Shown: piece by piece, positions 1 to 7,966 of the stretch | Position numbering within the stretch: the first letter of the stretch is position 1 | Layout of the letters: each line of letters begins with the position of its first letter | Assembly: GCA_038217425.1 (NCBI GenBank) | Contig: JBBQPM010000014.1 | Coordinates: forward strand, 1 to 61,649 | Direction of reading: 5' to 3' | DNA: 61,649 bases | Origin: JAIEPT01 sp038217425 | Lineage (GTDB): Bacteria; Planctomycetota; Planctomycetia; Gemmatales; Gemmataceae | The notes under the pieces: model-generated | Databases searched by the model: none | What the model was told of the DNA's origin: nothing | What the model saw: the letters and a program-made list of their open reading frames with translations, nothing else | Program-made: the position numbers and the translations under genes

Positions 1-17
1 ATTTCGGCGTTGAAATG

Positions 18-110
18 TAAGCCCAGTGGGTGAGGTACTCCGAACCCCTGGGATATGCGTTTGCAAAAGAATAAACCCAGGGGTTCGGAGTACCTCACCC
101 ACTGGGCTTA
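18..110. repeat. Long perfect inverted repeat (family A)
   Basis: Two 35-base arms at 18-52 and 76-110 are exact reverse complements, separated by a 23-base loop. On the minus strand the repeat starts 14 bases after the stop of the small gene at 124-267, so it could end transcription of the Cys-rich peptide genes. There is no coding sense through it. It is one of five different long inverted repeats in this window. Confidence 0.9.
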
Positions 111-123
111 TTTGCTTATTTGC

Positions 124-267
124 CTACCTGCAGCAGGCCGCACCCGGCTTGCAGCACGGCAACCGCAGGACACAGCAGCGGCGCAGGCCGGTGCTATTGT
201 CTTCGGGGATGGCCATCGGGCCAAAGCTGGAAACGAACAGGCTCACGAGCGTTGCGAGAAGATACAT
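124..267 (-). CDS. Tiny Cys-rich secreted peptide (47 aa)
   Basis: Not a family I recognise. A hydrophobic N-terminus (MYLLATLVSLFVSSFGP) looks like a signal sequence and is followed by a short tail with three Cys-Cys pairs (RRCCVL, PCCKP, AACCR). The ATG at 267 was chosen because GGAG lies about 7 bases upstream; the longer open frame beginning at 405 has no such support. It lies downstream of, and on the same strand as, another small Cys-rich secreted protein. The two may form a unit that ends at the inverted repeat at 18-110. The peptide could be exported, metal-binding or disulfide-bonded; this is inference. Confidence 0.5.
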   Translation of the reverse strand: MYLLATLVSLFVSSFGPMAIPEDNSTGLRRCCVLRLPCCKPGAACCR

Positions 268-322
268 GGCATTCTCCAAGTAAAAGTGTGTGTGAAAAAA
301 CGAGACGGCGATCCGCGCTCGC

Positions 323-682
323 TTAGCACAACCACAGACAATGGAGAACATGGAGCGGACTGGAGGTAGGGGGAGACGGGGAATGGACGTCGAACCCGGC
401 ACCAAGCGTCAACGCACCACCGGGAGCAATCTCGACGAGACCGATCGGTGCCGCGTCGACATCGAACTTGAGGTCGGGCGTTGTGGCATCGGGCAGTTCG
501 CAGCAGCATTTCTTGGGAGCGGCCGGTTGCGGTTCGGGTCGGCTTTCGCTGCTTTGTTTGCAGCACGACGTGACCTTCTTCGTGGGGGGCGTGCAGTTCC
601 GCAGGATCACGCAACAGAGTCCGCGCGGCACTGCGATTTGCAGGCAGAGCAGAACCAGGAGCGGGATCTTGAGGAACGTCAT
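323..682 (-). CDS. Small Cys-rich secreted protein (119 aa)
   Basis: Unknown function. The start at 682 gives a typical signal sequence (MTFLKIPLLVLLCLQIAV), whereas the longer frame to 799 adds an unconvincing basic leader and overlaps the divergent glycosyltransferase start. Cysteines cluster in the first half of the mature part: LCCVILRNC, SCCKQ and KCCCELPD. The rest is Pro/Ala-rich. The Cys-Cys pairs resemble those in the peptide at 124-267. Divergent from the glycosyltransferase at 798. Possible roles are metal binding or a disulfide-stabilised envelope protein; no catalytic motif is visible. Confidence 0.65.
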   Translation of the reverse strand: MTFLKIPLLVLLCLQIAVPRGLCCVILRNCTPPTKKVTSCCKQSSESRPEPQPAAPKKCCCELPDATTPDLKFDVDAAPIGLVEIAPGGALTLGAGFDVHSPSPPTSSPLHVLHCLWLC

Positions 683-797
683 GCCGTGATTATTCGCGGT
701 TGGCCGAGATTTATCAAGCCCGAATCTTCGGATGGACAAACTTCGGCCGCTTGCCGATAATCGCCGGCTGACCTCAAACTCCAGCAAGGACGCTGAC

Positions 798-2402
798 ATG
801 ACCTCGCGCCGTTACCTCCTCGCCACGCTCGCCCTCATCGTCGTTGCCGCCGGGATTCGGCTTCTGTATCTGGCGCGGTTCTGCCCGCTCGACCTGGCGC
901 CCGACGAGGCGCACTACTGGGACTGGTCGCGCAACCTCGACTGGAGCTACTACAGCAAAGGCCCGCTCATCGCCTGGATCATCCGCGCCAGCTGCGAAAT
1001 CTTCGGACCGCTGTCGATTGCGCTCACCGGCACGGAGATGCTCGCCGTCCGCATCCCCGCGGTCCTCTTCGGCTCGCTCCTGTTACTCGGGCTCTACACG
1101 CTGATGGTGCAGGTCCACGGCGACGCCCGGCTCGGGTTCTGGGCGGTCGCGCTGGGCCTGACGTTTCCGCTGGTGCACGCCGGCTCGACGCTGATGACCA
1201 TCGATTCCCCTTACACGTGCCTGTGGATCTGGGCCTTGATCGCCGGGCATCGCGCGACGATCGGCGGGTCGTTCTGGGCCTGGCCGGCGCTGGGCCTGAT
1301 GATCGGCATCGGCATCCTCGCGAAATACACCATGGTGCTGTTCGTGCCCTGCCTGGGTCTTTTCCTGCTCCTCAATCCTGCGCAGCGACCGCTCTTGTGG
1401 AGCCCGCGCTTTTGGCTGATGTGCCTGGTCGTCGGGCTCTGCTGTTTGCCGATCGTGTGGTGGAATGCGCAGAACGGCTGGGTGACGCTGAAACACACCG
1501 GAGGCCATGCCGGGCTCGGGAAGTCGCAATCGATTTACTGGCACGGACCGTTCGTCTACCTCGGCGGACAGCTCGGCATCCTGCTCGGCTACTGGTGGAT
1601 CTTGTGGGCGCTGGCGATGTTCCGCTACCGTCCGTGGGGTGAAACCGACGCCCAGAAACAATATCTATGGTATCTCTCGACGCCGATCGTCGCGTTCTTC
1701 TGCCTGTTCAGCTTCAAGAACGGCGGCGGGGAACCGAACTGGCCCATCGTCGCCTACCTCGCCGGCCTGATCCTCGCCGTCAGCTACTTCCGCGAAGAAT
1801 ACGAACGTGCCGGCGCGGTTCGGCGCAACTGGCAACTCGGTTTCGTGGGCGGTTTCGCCTGTCTGGGCGTTCTTCTGAGCGCGTTGCTACACGATTCCCG
1901 GCCGTTCTTTCCGGTGCTCCTCAATCTCAGCAATGCCTCGACGTCGACCCACCCGATGCCGCTGCGCCGCGTCGATCCGACCGCGCGCTTGCGAGGCCAT
2001 CGCGCGCTCGCTCAGGAAATCGAACGGGCCCGGCAGCACCTGGTCGATCTCGGCCACGACGTGGTCCTCGCCGGCACCAGCTGGAGCCATCCCGGCGAAC
2101 TCGGGTTCTACATGCCGGGGCATCCCAAGGTCTACACCGTGGGCCTCGCGGTCGGCGATCGGCATTCGCAATACGACGTCTGGCGCCCGAACCCCGTCGC
2201 CGATCCCGAGGCGTTTCGGGGCAAGACGTTCCTGATTGTCGGATACGATCATCCGGAGTTCCGCACCGCTTTCGCCGGCGGTCGGCTCTTGGCGGAGCGC
2301 TTCGAGTATCGGGAAGAGGGCCAACCGATCGCGGAGTGGATGTACCAGGCGTACGAGGGCTTCCAGGGATTTGCGAAGAAGGCGAAGGCGGGGGCGTATT
2401 GA
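798..2402 (+). CDS. Membrane glycosyltransferase, GT39/ArnT-like (PMT_2)
   Basis: About 534 aa with many hydrophobic segments. Residues near 35-65 carry the acidic LAPDEAHYWDW motif followed by YYSKGPLIAWIIR, the hallmark of the dolichyl/undecaprenyl-phosphate sugar transferase (GT-C) fold; the Asp-Glu pair is the expected catalytic site in the first periplasmic loop. A soluble C-terminal domain of about 150 residues follows the membrane part. Family members move a sugar from a polyprenyl-phosphate carrier to a lipid, protein or glycan outside the membrane; the acceptor cannot be read here. The start at 798 has AGCAAGGA 8 bases upstream. The gene ends facing the kinase-like gene, with an inverted repeat between them. 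Confidence 0.88.
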   Translation: MTSRRYLLATLALIVVAAGIRLLYLARFCPLDLAPDEAHYWDWSRNLDWSYYSKGPLIAWIIRASCEIFGPLSIALTGTEMLAVRIPAVLFGSLLLLGLYTLMVQVHGDARLGFWAVALGLTFPLVHAGSTLMTIDSPYTCLWIWALIAGHRATIGGSFWAWPALGLMIGIGILAKYTMVLFVPCLGLFLLLNPAQRPLLWSPRFWLMCLVVGLCCLPIVWWNAQNGWVTLKHTGGHAGLGKSQSIYWHGPFVYLGGQLGILLGYWWILWALAMFRYRPWGETDAQKQYLWYLSTPIVAFFCLFSFKNGGGEPNWPIVAYLAGLILAVSYFREEYERAGAVRRNWQLGFVGGFACLGVLLSALLHDSRPFFPVLLNLSNASTSTHPMPLRRVDPTARLRGHRALAQEIERARQHLVDLGHDVVLAGTSWSHPGELGFYMPGHPKVYTVGLAVGDRHSQYDVWRPNPVADPEAFRGKTFLIVGYDHPEFRTAFAGGRLLAERFEYREEGQPIAEWMYQAYEGFQGFAKKAKAGAY

Positions 2403-2415
2403 GAAATGCGTGATG

Positions 2416-2476
2416 TCCGAGCCGGAAGCGTCAGCAACGATCTAGCGAAGATCGTCGCTGACGCTTCCGGCTCGGA
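2416..2476. repeat. Inverted repeat, family B, full hairpin
   Basis: Arms 2416-2441 and 2451-2476 (core GAGCCGGAAGCGTCAGC) are complementary over 26 bases with one mismatch and a 9-base loop. It sits between the convergent ends of the glycosyltransferase (2402) and the kinase-like gene (2490), so it could serve both as a terminator. Related copies occur at 4377-4487, 23234-23250 (single arm) and 53772-53844. Confidence 0.9.
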
Positions 2477-2489
2477 TTTAGTTCAGACA

Positions 2490-4142
2490 TCAGATCCAAC
2501 CGAAGTACCGGGCAGCGGCGAAGATGCCGCAGCAGACCAGGGCCGTCATCATGACCAGGCCGAGGGGACCGATCTTTTCCTCCCAGCGGCGCGGCCTTTC
2601 TTCGCTTTCGGGATTCGAGATCGCGGCCGGCTGGACCTGGTGCGGCGACATGGCGAGGTCGACCTCGTCCTCGACCTGCGGCACGTGCCGGGCCACAGGT
2701 TGTAGTTTGATCACGGGCATCTGTGCGGTGGCGCGGAGCGAGCTGCGCGTCGGCAGACTTCCGAGGGCTTGCGGTTGCGGCGTCGGCGCGGAAGGCGCCA
2801 CGTTCTTCGAGGGGGCGGGCGCCGGTACCGAATTCATGGTCGTGGGTCGAACGATGTGTCCGGACATGGTCGCGGGCCGGGCGACGGGCTTCGCCGTCGG
2901 GTTCATCATCGTTCCCGGGCGCTGCATCGAACCGCTGACGTTCTGCGGTCGCGGCACGGCCCCCGAAGGTTGCCGAGCAGGCGTCGGCGGCGGCGGCGCG
3001 TTGAAGCCCGAGTCCTTCTTCGGAGCCGGCGGCGCTTCTTTCTTGGCGCCGGGCATGTTCCGCGGTCGAGCCGGTTCCTTGACGCCGGGCGCTGCCGGTT
3101 TCTCCGCGAGCGGTCTCAGCTGATCGACCAGTTCGCCAGCGTTGGAGAATCGGCCATCGGGCGACTTCTGCAGTAACCGATCGACGATGTCGATCAATTC
3201 CTGCGGCACATCGCTGGCCAATTCCGCGATGGAGCCGGGCTGTTTGAACTGATGCGCCATCATCTTCTCGGCCGCACTGCCGTCGGGGAACGGATACTGC
3301 CCCGTGAGCATGTAGTACAATGTGCATCCGAGACTGTACTGGTCGCCCTGCGGCGTCAGATTCGTCGGGTCCATGATGCTTTCGGGACTGGAGCAATCCA
3401 GACCGTTGGCGACCGAGTTCGCGGTCGACATGGTGTCCACCAGCGATTCGCCTTCCGTCTCGGCGAGCAAGCAGCCGATGCCGAAATCGAGAATATGCAC
3501 CTGATGATCGGCTTCGATCATGATGTTGGACGGCTTGAGCAGGCCGTGAATCAGGCCTTGCGTGTGGCAGACGTCGAGCCCCTCGGCGATTTGCAGGGCG
3601 TAGTGCGCCGCCAGACCGTGCGGGATGCCGGGAGCGCTGCGCGATTTTTCCTGGATGATCTTTTCGAGCGTATTCCCCTGAACCATGGGCCAGGCGAGGT
3701 AGTGCATGCCCCCGGCGGTGCCGACGTCGACGAACGGGACGACGGCGGGGTGTTTGCACTGCTCGAAGGCGCGGACCTTTCGCCGCGCGATGCGGACGTT
3801 CCACATACTGCGGCGCGGCAGGACTTTCACCGCGTACCAGTGTTGGTCGGTCTTCGATTGAGCTTTGTACACGGTCCCCATACTGCCGGCGCCGAGCGCG
3901 TCCATGAGCGTGAAGGGTCCGAGGACGAAGCCCTGGGTCTTGCCCTGGAGCAGACGTTCGGCCTGGAAATCGGTGAGAATTCCCTGGGCGATGAGGTATT
4001 CGGCCAGGGCCGGGGGTTCGGCGTTGGGGTTCTTGCTGAGATATTCGCCGATGATTTGATCGAGTCGACCGCGATCGAGGAGATTGCTGCGTCTTAGATC
4101 CCAAACGAACCACTCGCAGGCTCCCAGTTCCGATGTGACCAT
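2490..4142 (-). CDS. Membrane-anchored Ser/Thr-kinase-like protein, probable pseudokinase
   Basis: About 550 aa. Residues 20-75 match the short N-terminal module common before planctomycete kinase domains (AEYLIAQGILTDFQAERLL). The kinase domain follows with the Gly loop at 84-89 (GAGSMG), Lys106 in YAVKVL and DFG at 219-221. The catalytic loop, however, reads H199-G-L-L-K-P-S-N206, so the HRD Asp is replaced by Leu. A Pro-rich linker of about 150 residues leads to one C-terminal membrane helix (GLVMMTALVCCGIFAAARYF). The start at 4142 has GAGGA upstream. Loss of the catalytic Asp argues for a signalling scaffold or ATP-binding pseudokinase rather than an active kinase. No cognate phosphatase is nearby. 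Confidence 0.88.
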   Translation of the reverse strand: MVTSELGACEWFVWDLRRSNLLDRGRLDQIIGEYLSKNPNAEPPALAEYLIAQGILTDFQAERLLQGKTQGFVLGPFTLMDALGAGSMGTVYKAQSKTDQHWYAVKVLPRRSMWNVRIARRKVRAFEQCKHPAVVPFVDVGTAGGMHYLAWPMVQGNTLEKIIQEKSRSAPGIPHGLAAHYALQIAEGLDVCHTQGLIHGLLKPSNIMIEADHQVHILDFGIGCLLAETEGESLVDTMSTANSVANGLDCSSPESIMDPTNLTPQGDQYSLGCTLYYMLTGQYPFPDGSAAEKMMAHQFKQPGSIAELASDVPQELIDIVDRLLQKSPDGRFSNAGELVDQLRPLAEKPAAPGVKEPARPRNMPGAKKEAPPAPKKDSGFNAPPPPTPARQPSGAVPRPQNVSGSMQRPGTMMNPTAKPVARPATMSGHIVRPTTMNSVPAPAPSKNVAPSAPTPQPQALGSLPTRSSLRATAQMPVIKLQPVARHVPQVEDEVDLAMSPHQVQPAAISNPESEERPRRWEEKIGPLGLVMMTALVCCGIFAAARYFGWI

Positions 4143-4376
4143 GTTCCGTTCCTCGCCATGTAGGGGATAGATGCCGTGAATCGACCGTTCGAGCGGGCCG
4201 ACTCTTTTTCCGAGAGCGACGGGGAGCAAACCGCCGCTCCGAAGACGTCTGTCGAAAACATGGGATAAAAAACAGACCGTGTCAAATGCGCAGACGGGTT
4301 CCGTCCTAAGAATTGTGCCGATATTGCGAGGGGTTTTGGTCGAAAGCGGCGAGAAAACCTGAATATTCTGCTTCCG

Positions 4377-4487
4377 TCCGAGCCGGTAGCGTGAGCGACG
4401 AATTTGCTCAGGCAGTTGCTGACTTTCGCCCTCGGCTCGGAAATGCGACGAATTTGCTCAGGGCGTCGCTCACGCTTCCGGCTCGGA
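4377..4487. repeat. Inverted repeat, family B, with internal duplication
   Basis: Outer arms 4377-4400 and 4464-4487 are complementary 24-mers with one mismatch. Inside, the stretch GCGACGAATTTGCTCAGG occurs twice as a direct repeat (near 4395 and 4446), so two elements seem to be fused or partly duplicated. It fills most of the 431-base gap between the divergent kinase-like gene and the sulfatase gene; I saw no gene in the rest of that gap. Confidence 0.85.
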
Positions 4488-4573
4488 AATGCAACTCCTC
4501 GCCGCCTTGCATTCCGCGCCGGATCGATTATCCTGTACCTCGCCCAATTTTTCTCTCGGCGCGAGGTCCCGTC

Positions 4574-5917
4574 ATGAAGCCGCTGCTGACCCTGCTCACA
4601 CTCCTGTTGGCGCTTCCCGCTTTCGCCAGCGCCCAGGCGCCCGCGAAGAAGATGAACGTCCTCTTCATCGCCGTCGACGACCTCAATCACTGGGTCGGCT
4701 ACCTGGGACGCAACAAACAGACGCGCACGCCCAACATCGACAAACTCGCTGCCCGGGGCGTGTCCTTCACGCGCAGCTACTGTGCCGCGCCCTCCTGCAA
4801 TCCCTCGCGGGCCGCCCTCCTCTCGGGACTGCGCCCCTCCACCTCCGGCGTCTACGACAACAACGTCGACTGGCGCCCTCTCATCCCCGCCGAGCTGACG
4901 CTCATCTCGCTCCTGCGCCGCTCCGGGTACTACGTCGCCGGCGCCGGCAAAATCTACCACGGCTCGTACGACCGCACCAGCGAGTTCGAAGATTACTTCC
5001 AGCCCAAGAACAAGGGCAAGAAAGCCCCTTTCGAGCAAAAGTTCGCGGGCAAATTGCCCTACGCCGCGCTCGAAGGAGGCGACGACGTCGATGTCGACTA
5101 TCACATCACCGACCACATCATCGGCCAACTCAAGAAGAAGCACGAGAAACCGTTCTTCCTCGCCTGCGGGCTGCACAAGCCCCACTTGCCGTGGAACGTT
5201 CCCAAGAAATACTTCGATCAGTTCCCGCTCGACAAGATCGAACTGCCGCCGTACTTGAAGACCGATCTCGACGACGTGCCCGCCGTGGGCCAAAAGATGG
5301 CCAAGTCCTCCGGCGACCATGCCGCGATTCTCAAGGACGGTTCGTGGAAGCAGGCGGTCCAGGCGTATCTCGCCTGCGTCGCTTACACGGACATGAACGT
5401 TGGACGATTGCTCGACGCGCTCGCGAACTCGGAGTACGCGGAGAACACGATCATCGTCCTCTGGGGCGATCACGGCTGGCACTTGGGCGAGAAGGACCAC
5501 TGGCGCAAGTTCGCGCTGTGGGAAGAGGCGACGCGGGCGCCGCTCATCTGGGTCGTGCCCGGCATGACCAGGCCGGCCGTGTGCGAACGGACCGTCGACT
5601 TCATGAGCATCTATCCGACGCTGTGCGAACTCACCGGCATCGCCATCCCCAAACACGTCGAGGGCGTCAGCATTCGGACGCTCCTGGAAAACCCCCAGGC
5701 GGAATGGAAGACCCCCGCGCTCACGACGCACGGCTACCAAAACCACGCAGTCCGTACGGAAGGTTGGCGCTACATCCGCTACGCCGACGGCGGCGAAGAA
5801 CTGTACGACGAAGCCAAGGATCCCTACGAATGGCGTAACCTGGCGGCGCTCCCGGAACACGCCGAGCTGCGCGCGAGCCTGTCAAAGTTCATGCCGAAGC
5901 AGAACAAGAAGAAGTAG
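4574..5917 (+). CDS. Secreted sulfatase, iduronate-2-sulfatase-like
   Basis: 447 aa with an N-terminal signal peptide (MKPLLTLLTLLLALPAFASAQ). The mature part opens with the metal-binding VLFIAVDDLNHW. The sulfatase signature CNPSR follows, with Cys75 expected to become formylglycine, then the SGLRPSTSGVYDNN stretch typical of iduronate-sulfatase relatives. Later HKPHLPW and WGDHGWHLGEKDHW supply further active-site His/Asp residues. Planctomycetes use such enzymes on sulfated polysaccharides; the actual substrate is not evident. The upstream frame running back to 4313 only reads through the repeat, so ATG 4574 was chosen. A small secreted gene starts 8 bases after the stop and is likely co-transcribed. 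Confidence 0.93.
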   Translation: MKPLLTLLTLLLALPAFASAQAPAKKMNVLFIAVDDLNHWVGYLGRNKQTRTPNIDKLAARGVSFTRSYCAAPSCNPSRAALLSGLRPSTSGVYDNNVDWRPLIPAELTLISLLRRSGYYVAGAGKIYHGSYDRTSEFEDYFQPKNKGKKAPFEQKFAGKLPYAALEGGDDVDVDYHITDHIIGQLKKKHEKPFFLACGLHKPHLPWNVPKKYFDQFPLDKIELPPYLKTDLDDVPAVGQKMAKSSGDHAAILKDGSWKQAVQAYLACVAYTDMNVGRLLDALANSEYAENTIIVLWGDHGWHLGEKDHWRKFALWEEATRAPLIWVVPGMTRPAVCERTVDFMSIYPTLCELTGIAIPKHVEGVSIRTLLENPQAEWKTPALTTHGYQNHAVRTEGWRYIRYADGGEELYDEAKDPYEWRNLAALPEHAELRASLSKFMPKQNKKK

Positions 5918-5925
5918 GTACACCC

Positions 5926-6318
5926 ATGTTTCGCGTAGTTTGCTTTCTGATTCCGCTGTCGCTCTTCGCTCAGGAAGGACGCCAGGAATCTCCGCATGAG
6001 GCGGCGCTCAAGCAACTGCTGGACGTCATGGACCGAGCCTCAATGGTGCTGGGGCTCATCACCAATTCCGAGAACGGCAACGAGGCGCGTCCCGAGATCA
6101 AGAAGTTCGTCGAGGAGTTCGTCAAGGTCCGCAAGGCTTCTGAAAGCCTGCCTCCGCCCAAGAAAGAACTCAAGGATATGCTCGCCAAGGAGTACAAGAC
6201 GAAGGTCGAACTTTCGACCAAGAAGTTCCTCGCCGAGATCGAACGCATCCGTCGGCTCGCGGGCATGAAGGGGGTGCTGGAAGAGCTTCGGCCCATTCTG
6301 GATTACAAGACCAAGTAG
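5926..6318 (+). CDS. Small secreted helical protein, unknown function (130 aa)
   Basis: No family recognised. The signal sequence (MFRVVCFLIPLSLFAQ) is followed by a charged, Lys/Glu-rich, largely helical stretch (EIKKFVEEFVKVRKASESL, then KKFLAEIERIRRLAGMKG). It begins 8 bases after the sulfatase stop, so it is probably translated from the same mRNA. The inverted repeat at 6338-6374 follows 20 bases after its stop. Confidence 0.75.
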   Translation: MFRVVCFLIPLSLFAQEGRQESPHEAALKQLLDVMDRASMVLGLITNSENGNEARPEIKKFVEEFVKVRKASESLPPPKKELKDMLAKEYKTKVELSTKKFLAEIERIRRLAGMKGVLEELRPILDYKTK

Positions 6319-6337
6319 GCGTCAAAGAAATTAGCCA

Positions 6338-6374
6338 CCGAGGACACAGAGAGCACAGTTCTCTGTGCCCTCGG
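6338..6374. repeat. Hairpin repeat, family C (CACAGAG type)
   Basis: CCGAGG-A-CACAGAG (6338-6351) pairs with CTCTGTG-C-CCTCGG (6361-6374) across a 9-base loop; weaker symmetry extends outward. It lies 20 bases behind a stop codon and so could act as a terminator. Same word family as the larger inverted repeats at 28867-28959 and 29576-29699. Confidence 0.8.
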
Positions 6375-6431
6375 TGCTCTGTGTGGGTAGTTTTGATGAC
6401 CTTATTCTGGCCTGCATTTCAAGGTAACGGC

Positions 6432-7661
6432 ATGACCAACGCGATCATCGAAGGTAAGTGGGCGGACTTGGACGGGATCCACGCGGGACAGATTCGCATC
6501 GAGGCGGGCCGAATCGTCGAGGTCGGCGACCGACTCGGTGCGCCGGACCATCTCTTCGGCGACGATTGCCTGATCTTCGCCGGCATGGGGGACATTCACA
6601 TCCACGCCCGAGAGGACGTCACCGGCCACGAGGCGTACAAGGAAACGTTCGCGACCGCCTCCGCCGCGGCGCTCAACGGCGGCGTGCTGCACGTCGCCGA
6701 CATGCCCAACAACCGGGCCGCGCCGATCGACGACCGCAGTTACGCCGCCAAGGAAGCGCTGCTCGAGCGTTACCGTCTGCCGACGACCTTCACGCTTTAC
6801 GCCGGCATCGGCCCCGGCACGAAACCGCTGACCCGAAACGTTCCCTACAAGGCGTACATGGGCCCCAGCGTCGGCGATCTCTTCTTCTCCAGCCTCGAAC
6901 AACTCGACGTCACGCTCGCGTCATACCTTGGCCAAGCGGTGAGTTTTCACTGCGAGGATCCGATCCTGCTCGAGAAATACCAGGGGATGCCGACGCACGA
7001 GGCGCGTCGGCCGGCGGAATGCGAACTCAGCGCCACGCGTTTCGCCCTGGCCATGATTGAGAAATATCGGCTCACGGGGAAGCTGTGTCATTACTCCGTG
7101 GGCGAGGGGTTGCCGCTGATTCGCGCCGCGAAGGCGCGGGACGTGCCGGTGACCGCGGAGGTGACGCCGCACCACGTCTTCTTCGACATGGAGGCGATCA
7201 CCGAGGGGAATCGCGGCTGGATGCAGATGAACCCGCCGCTGCGGACGCCGGCCGACCGCGAGGCCTTGCTCGAGGCGCTGCGCGACGGAACCGCCGACTA
7301 CCTGGCGACCGACCACGCGCCGCACACGTTGGCCGAGAAGGCGAAAGGGACGTCGGGCCAACCGCACCTGGACACCTTCGGCCCCTTCGCCGCCTGGCTG
7401 ATGTTGGAGCAGGGCTTCACGCCCGCGCGAATCGCGGCCATCTGCTGCGCCAATCCCGGCTCGTTCGTCAATCCGTACCAGCCGGAGAAATGGGGCCGAG
7501 TGCTGCCCGGGTACGTCGGTTCGCTCACGGTGCTCGACTTGGCGAAGCCAATCACGATCGCGCGCGAGAGTTTGAAGACAAAGTGCGGTTGGAGCCCGTT
7601 CGAAGGCGTGACGTTCCCCGGCAGCATGGCGGCGGTATTCGTACGCGGCCAGCGAGTGTAG
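6432..7661 (+). CDS. Dihydroorotase-like amidohydrolase
   Basis: 409 aa. It shows the binuclear-metal amidohydrolase set in order: DIHIHARED (metal His pair plus the substrate-binding Arg), VPYKAYMG (candidate carboxylated Lys), SFHCEDP, EVTPHHVFFD, NPPLRT and YLATDHAPHT (catalytic Asp). This fits a dihydroorotase, which interconverts carbamoyl-aspartate and dihydroorotate in pyrimidine synthesis. Related cyclic-amide hydrolases share these motifs, and no other de novo pyr gene is close, so the exact substrate is inferred. ATG 6432 is chosen over the frame start at 6381 because AAGGTAAC precedes it and the family begins here. Confidence 0.85.
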   Translation: MTNAIIEGKWADLDGIHAGQIRIEAGRIVEVGDRLGAPDHLFGDDCLIFAGMGDIHIHAREDVTGHEAYKETFATASAAALNGGVLHVADMPNNRAAPIDDRSYAAKEALLERYRLPTTFTLYAGIGPGTKPLTRNVPYKAYMGPSVGDLFFSSLEQLDVTLASYLGQAVSFHCEDPILLEKYQGMPTHEARRPAECELSATRFALAMIEKYRLTGKLCHYSVGEGLPLIRAAKARDVPVTAEVTPHHVFFDMEAITEGNRGWMQMNPPLRTPADREALLEALRDGTADYLATDHAPHTLAEKAKGTSGQPHLDTFGPFAAWLMLEQGFTPARIAAICCANPGSFVNPYQPEKWGRVLPGYVGSLTVLDLAKPITIARESLKTKCGWSPFEGVTFPGSMAAVFVRGQRV

Positions 7662-7738
7662 GACTTCAATCGACGCCCCTTTGATTTTCAGGTAGAATTC
7701 GAGCGGAGTCGAATGGTCTGAAAAAGCGGAGACGCGAA

Positions 7739-7966
7739 ATGATGTTCGAACGCATCACCCATAATCCAAATGTGATGGGCGGCAAACCCTGCATTCGCGG
7801 CCTGCGGATCACCGTCGGCACGGTCCTGGGTTTGCTTGCAAACGGCAAAAGTCGCGAACGAATTCTCGAGGCTTATCCCCATCTGGAAGCGGAGGACATT
7901 GACGCGGTATTGAAATATGCTGCGTGGCGACTCGAGGAGCGGGAAGAGCCGTTTGCCGTCGCATGA
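7739..7966 (+). CDS. DUF433 antitoxin
   Basis: 75 aa with the diagnostic DUF433 pattern: ITHNPNVMGGKPCIRGLRITV, then a helix-turn-helix-like segment ending in YPHLEAEDIDAVLKYAAW. DUF433 proteins are antitoxins that bind their promoter and a PIN-like toxin. The stop overlaps the start of the downstream toxin (ATGA at 7963-7966), which implies translational coupling. Two adjacent ATGs at 7739 and 7742 are both possible; GGAG lies at about 7728. Confidence 0.9.
   Translation: MMFERITHNPNVMGGKPCIRGLRITVGTVLGLLANGKSRERILEAYPHLEAEDIDAVLKYAAWRLEEREEPFAVA

Noticed and set aside
26..369. Overlapping small plus-strand frames at the left edge
   Set aside because: They read through the inverted repeat and opposite the Cys-rich genes; no ribosome-binding site or family.
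4313..4573. N-terminal extension of the sulfatase
   Set aside because: Runs through the family B repeat; the signal peptide starts at 4574.
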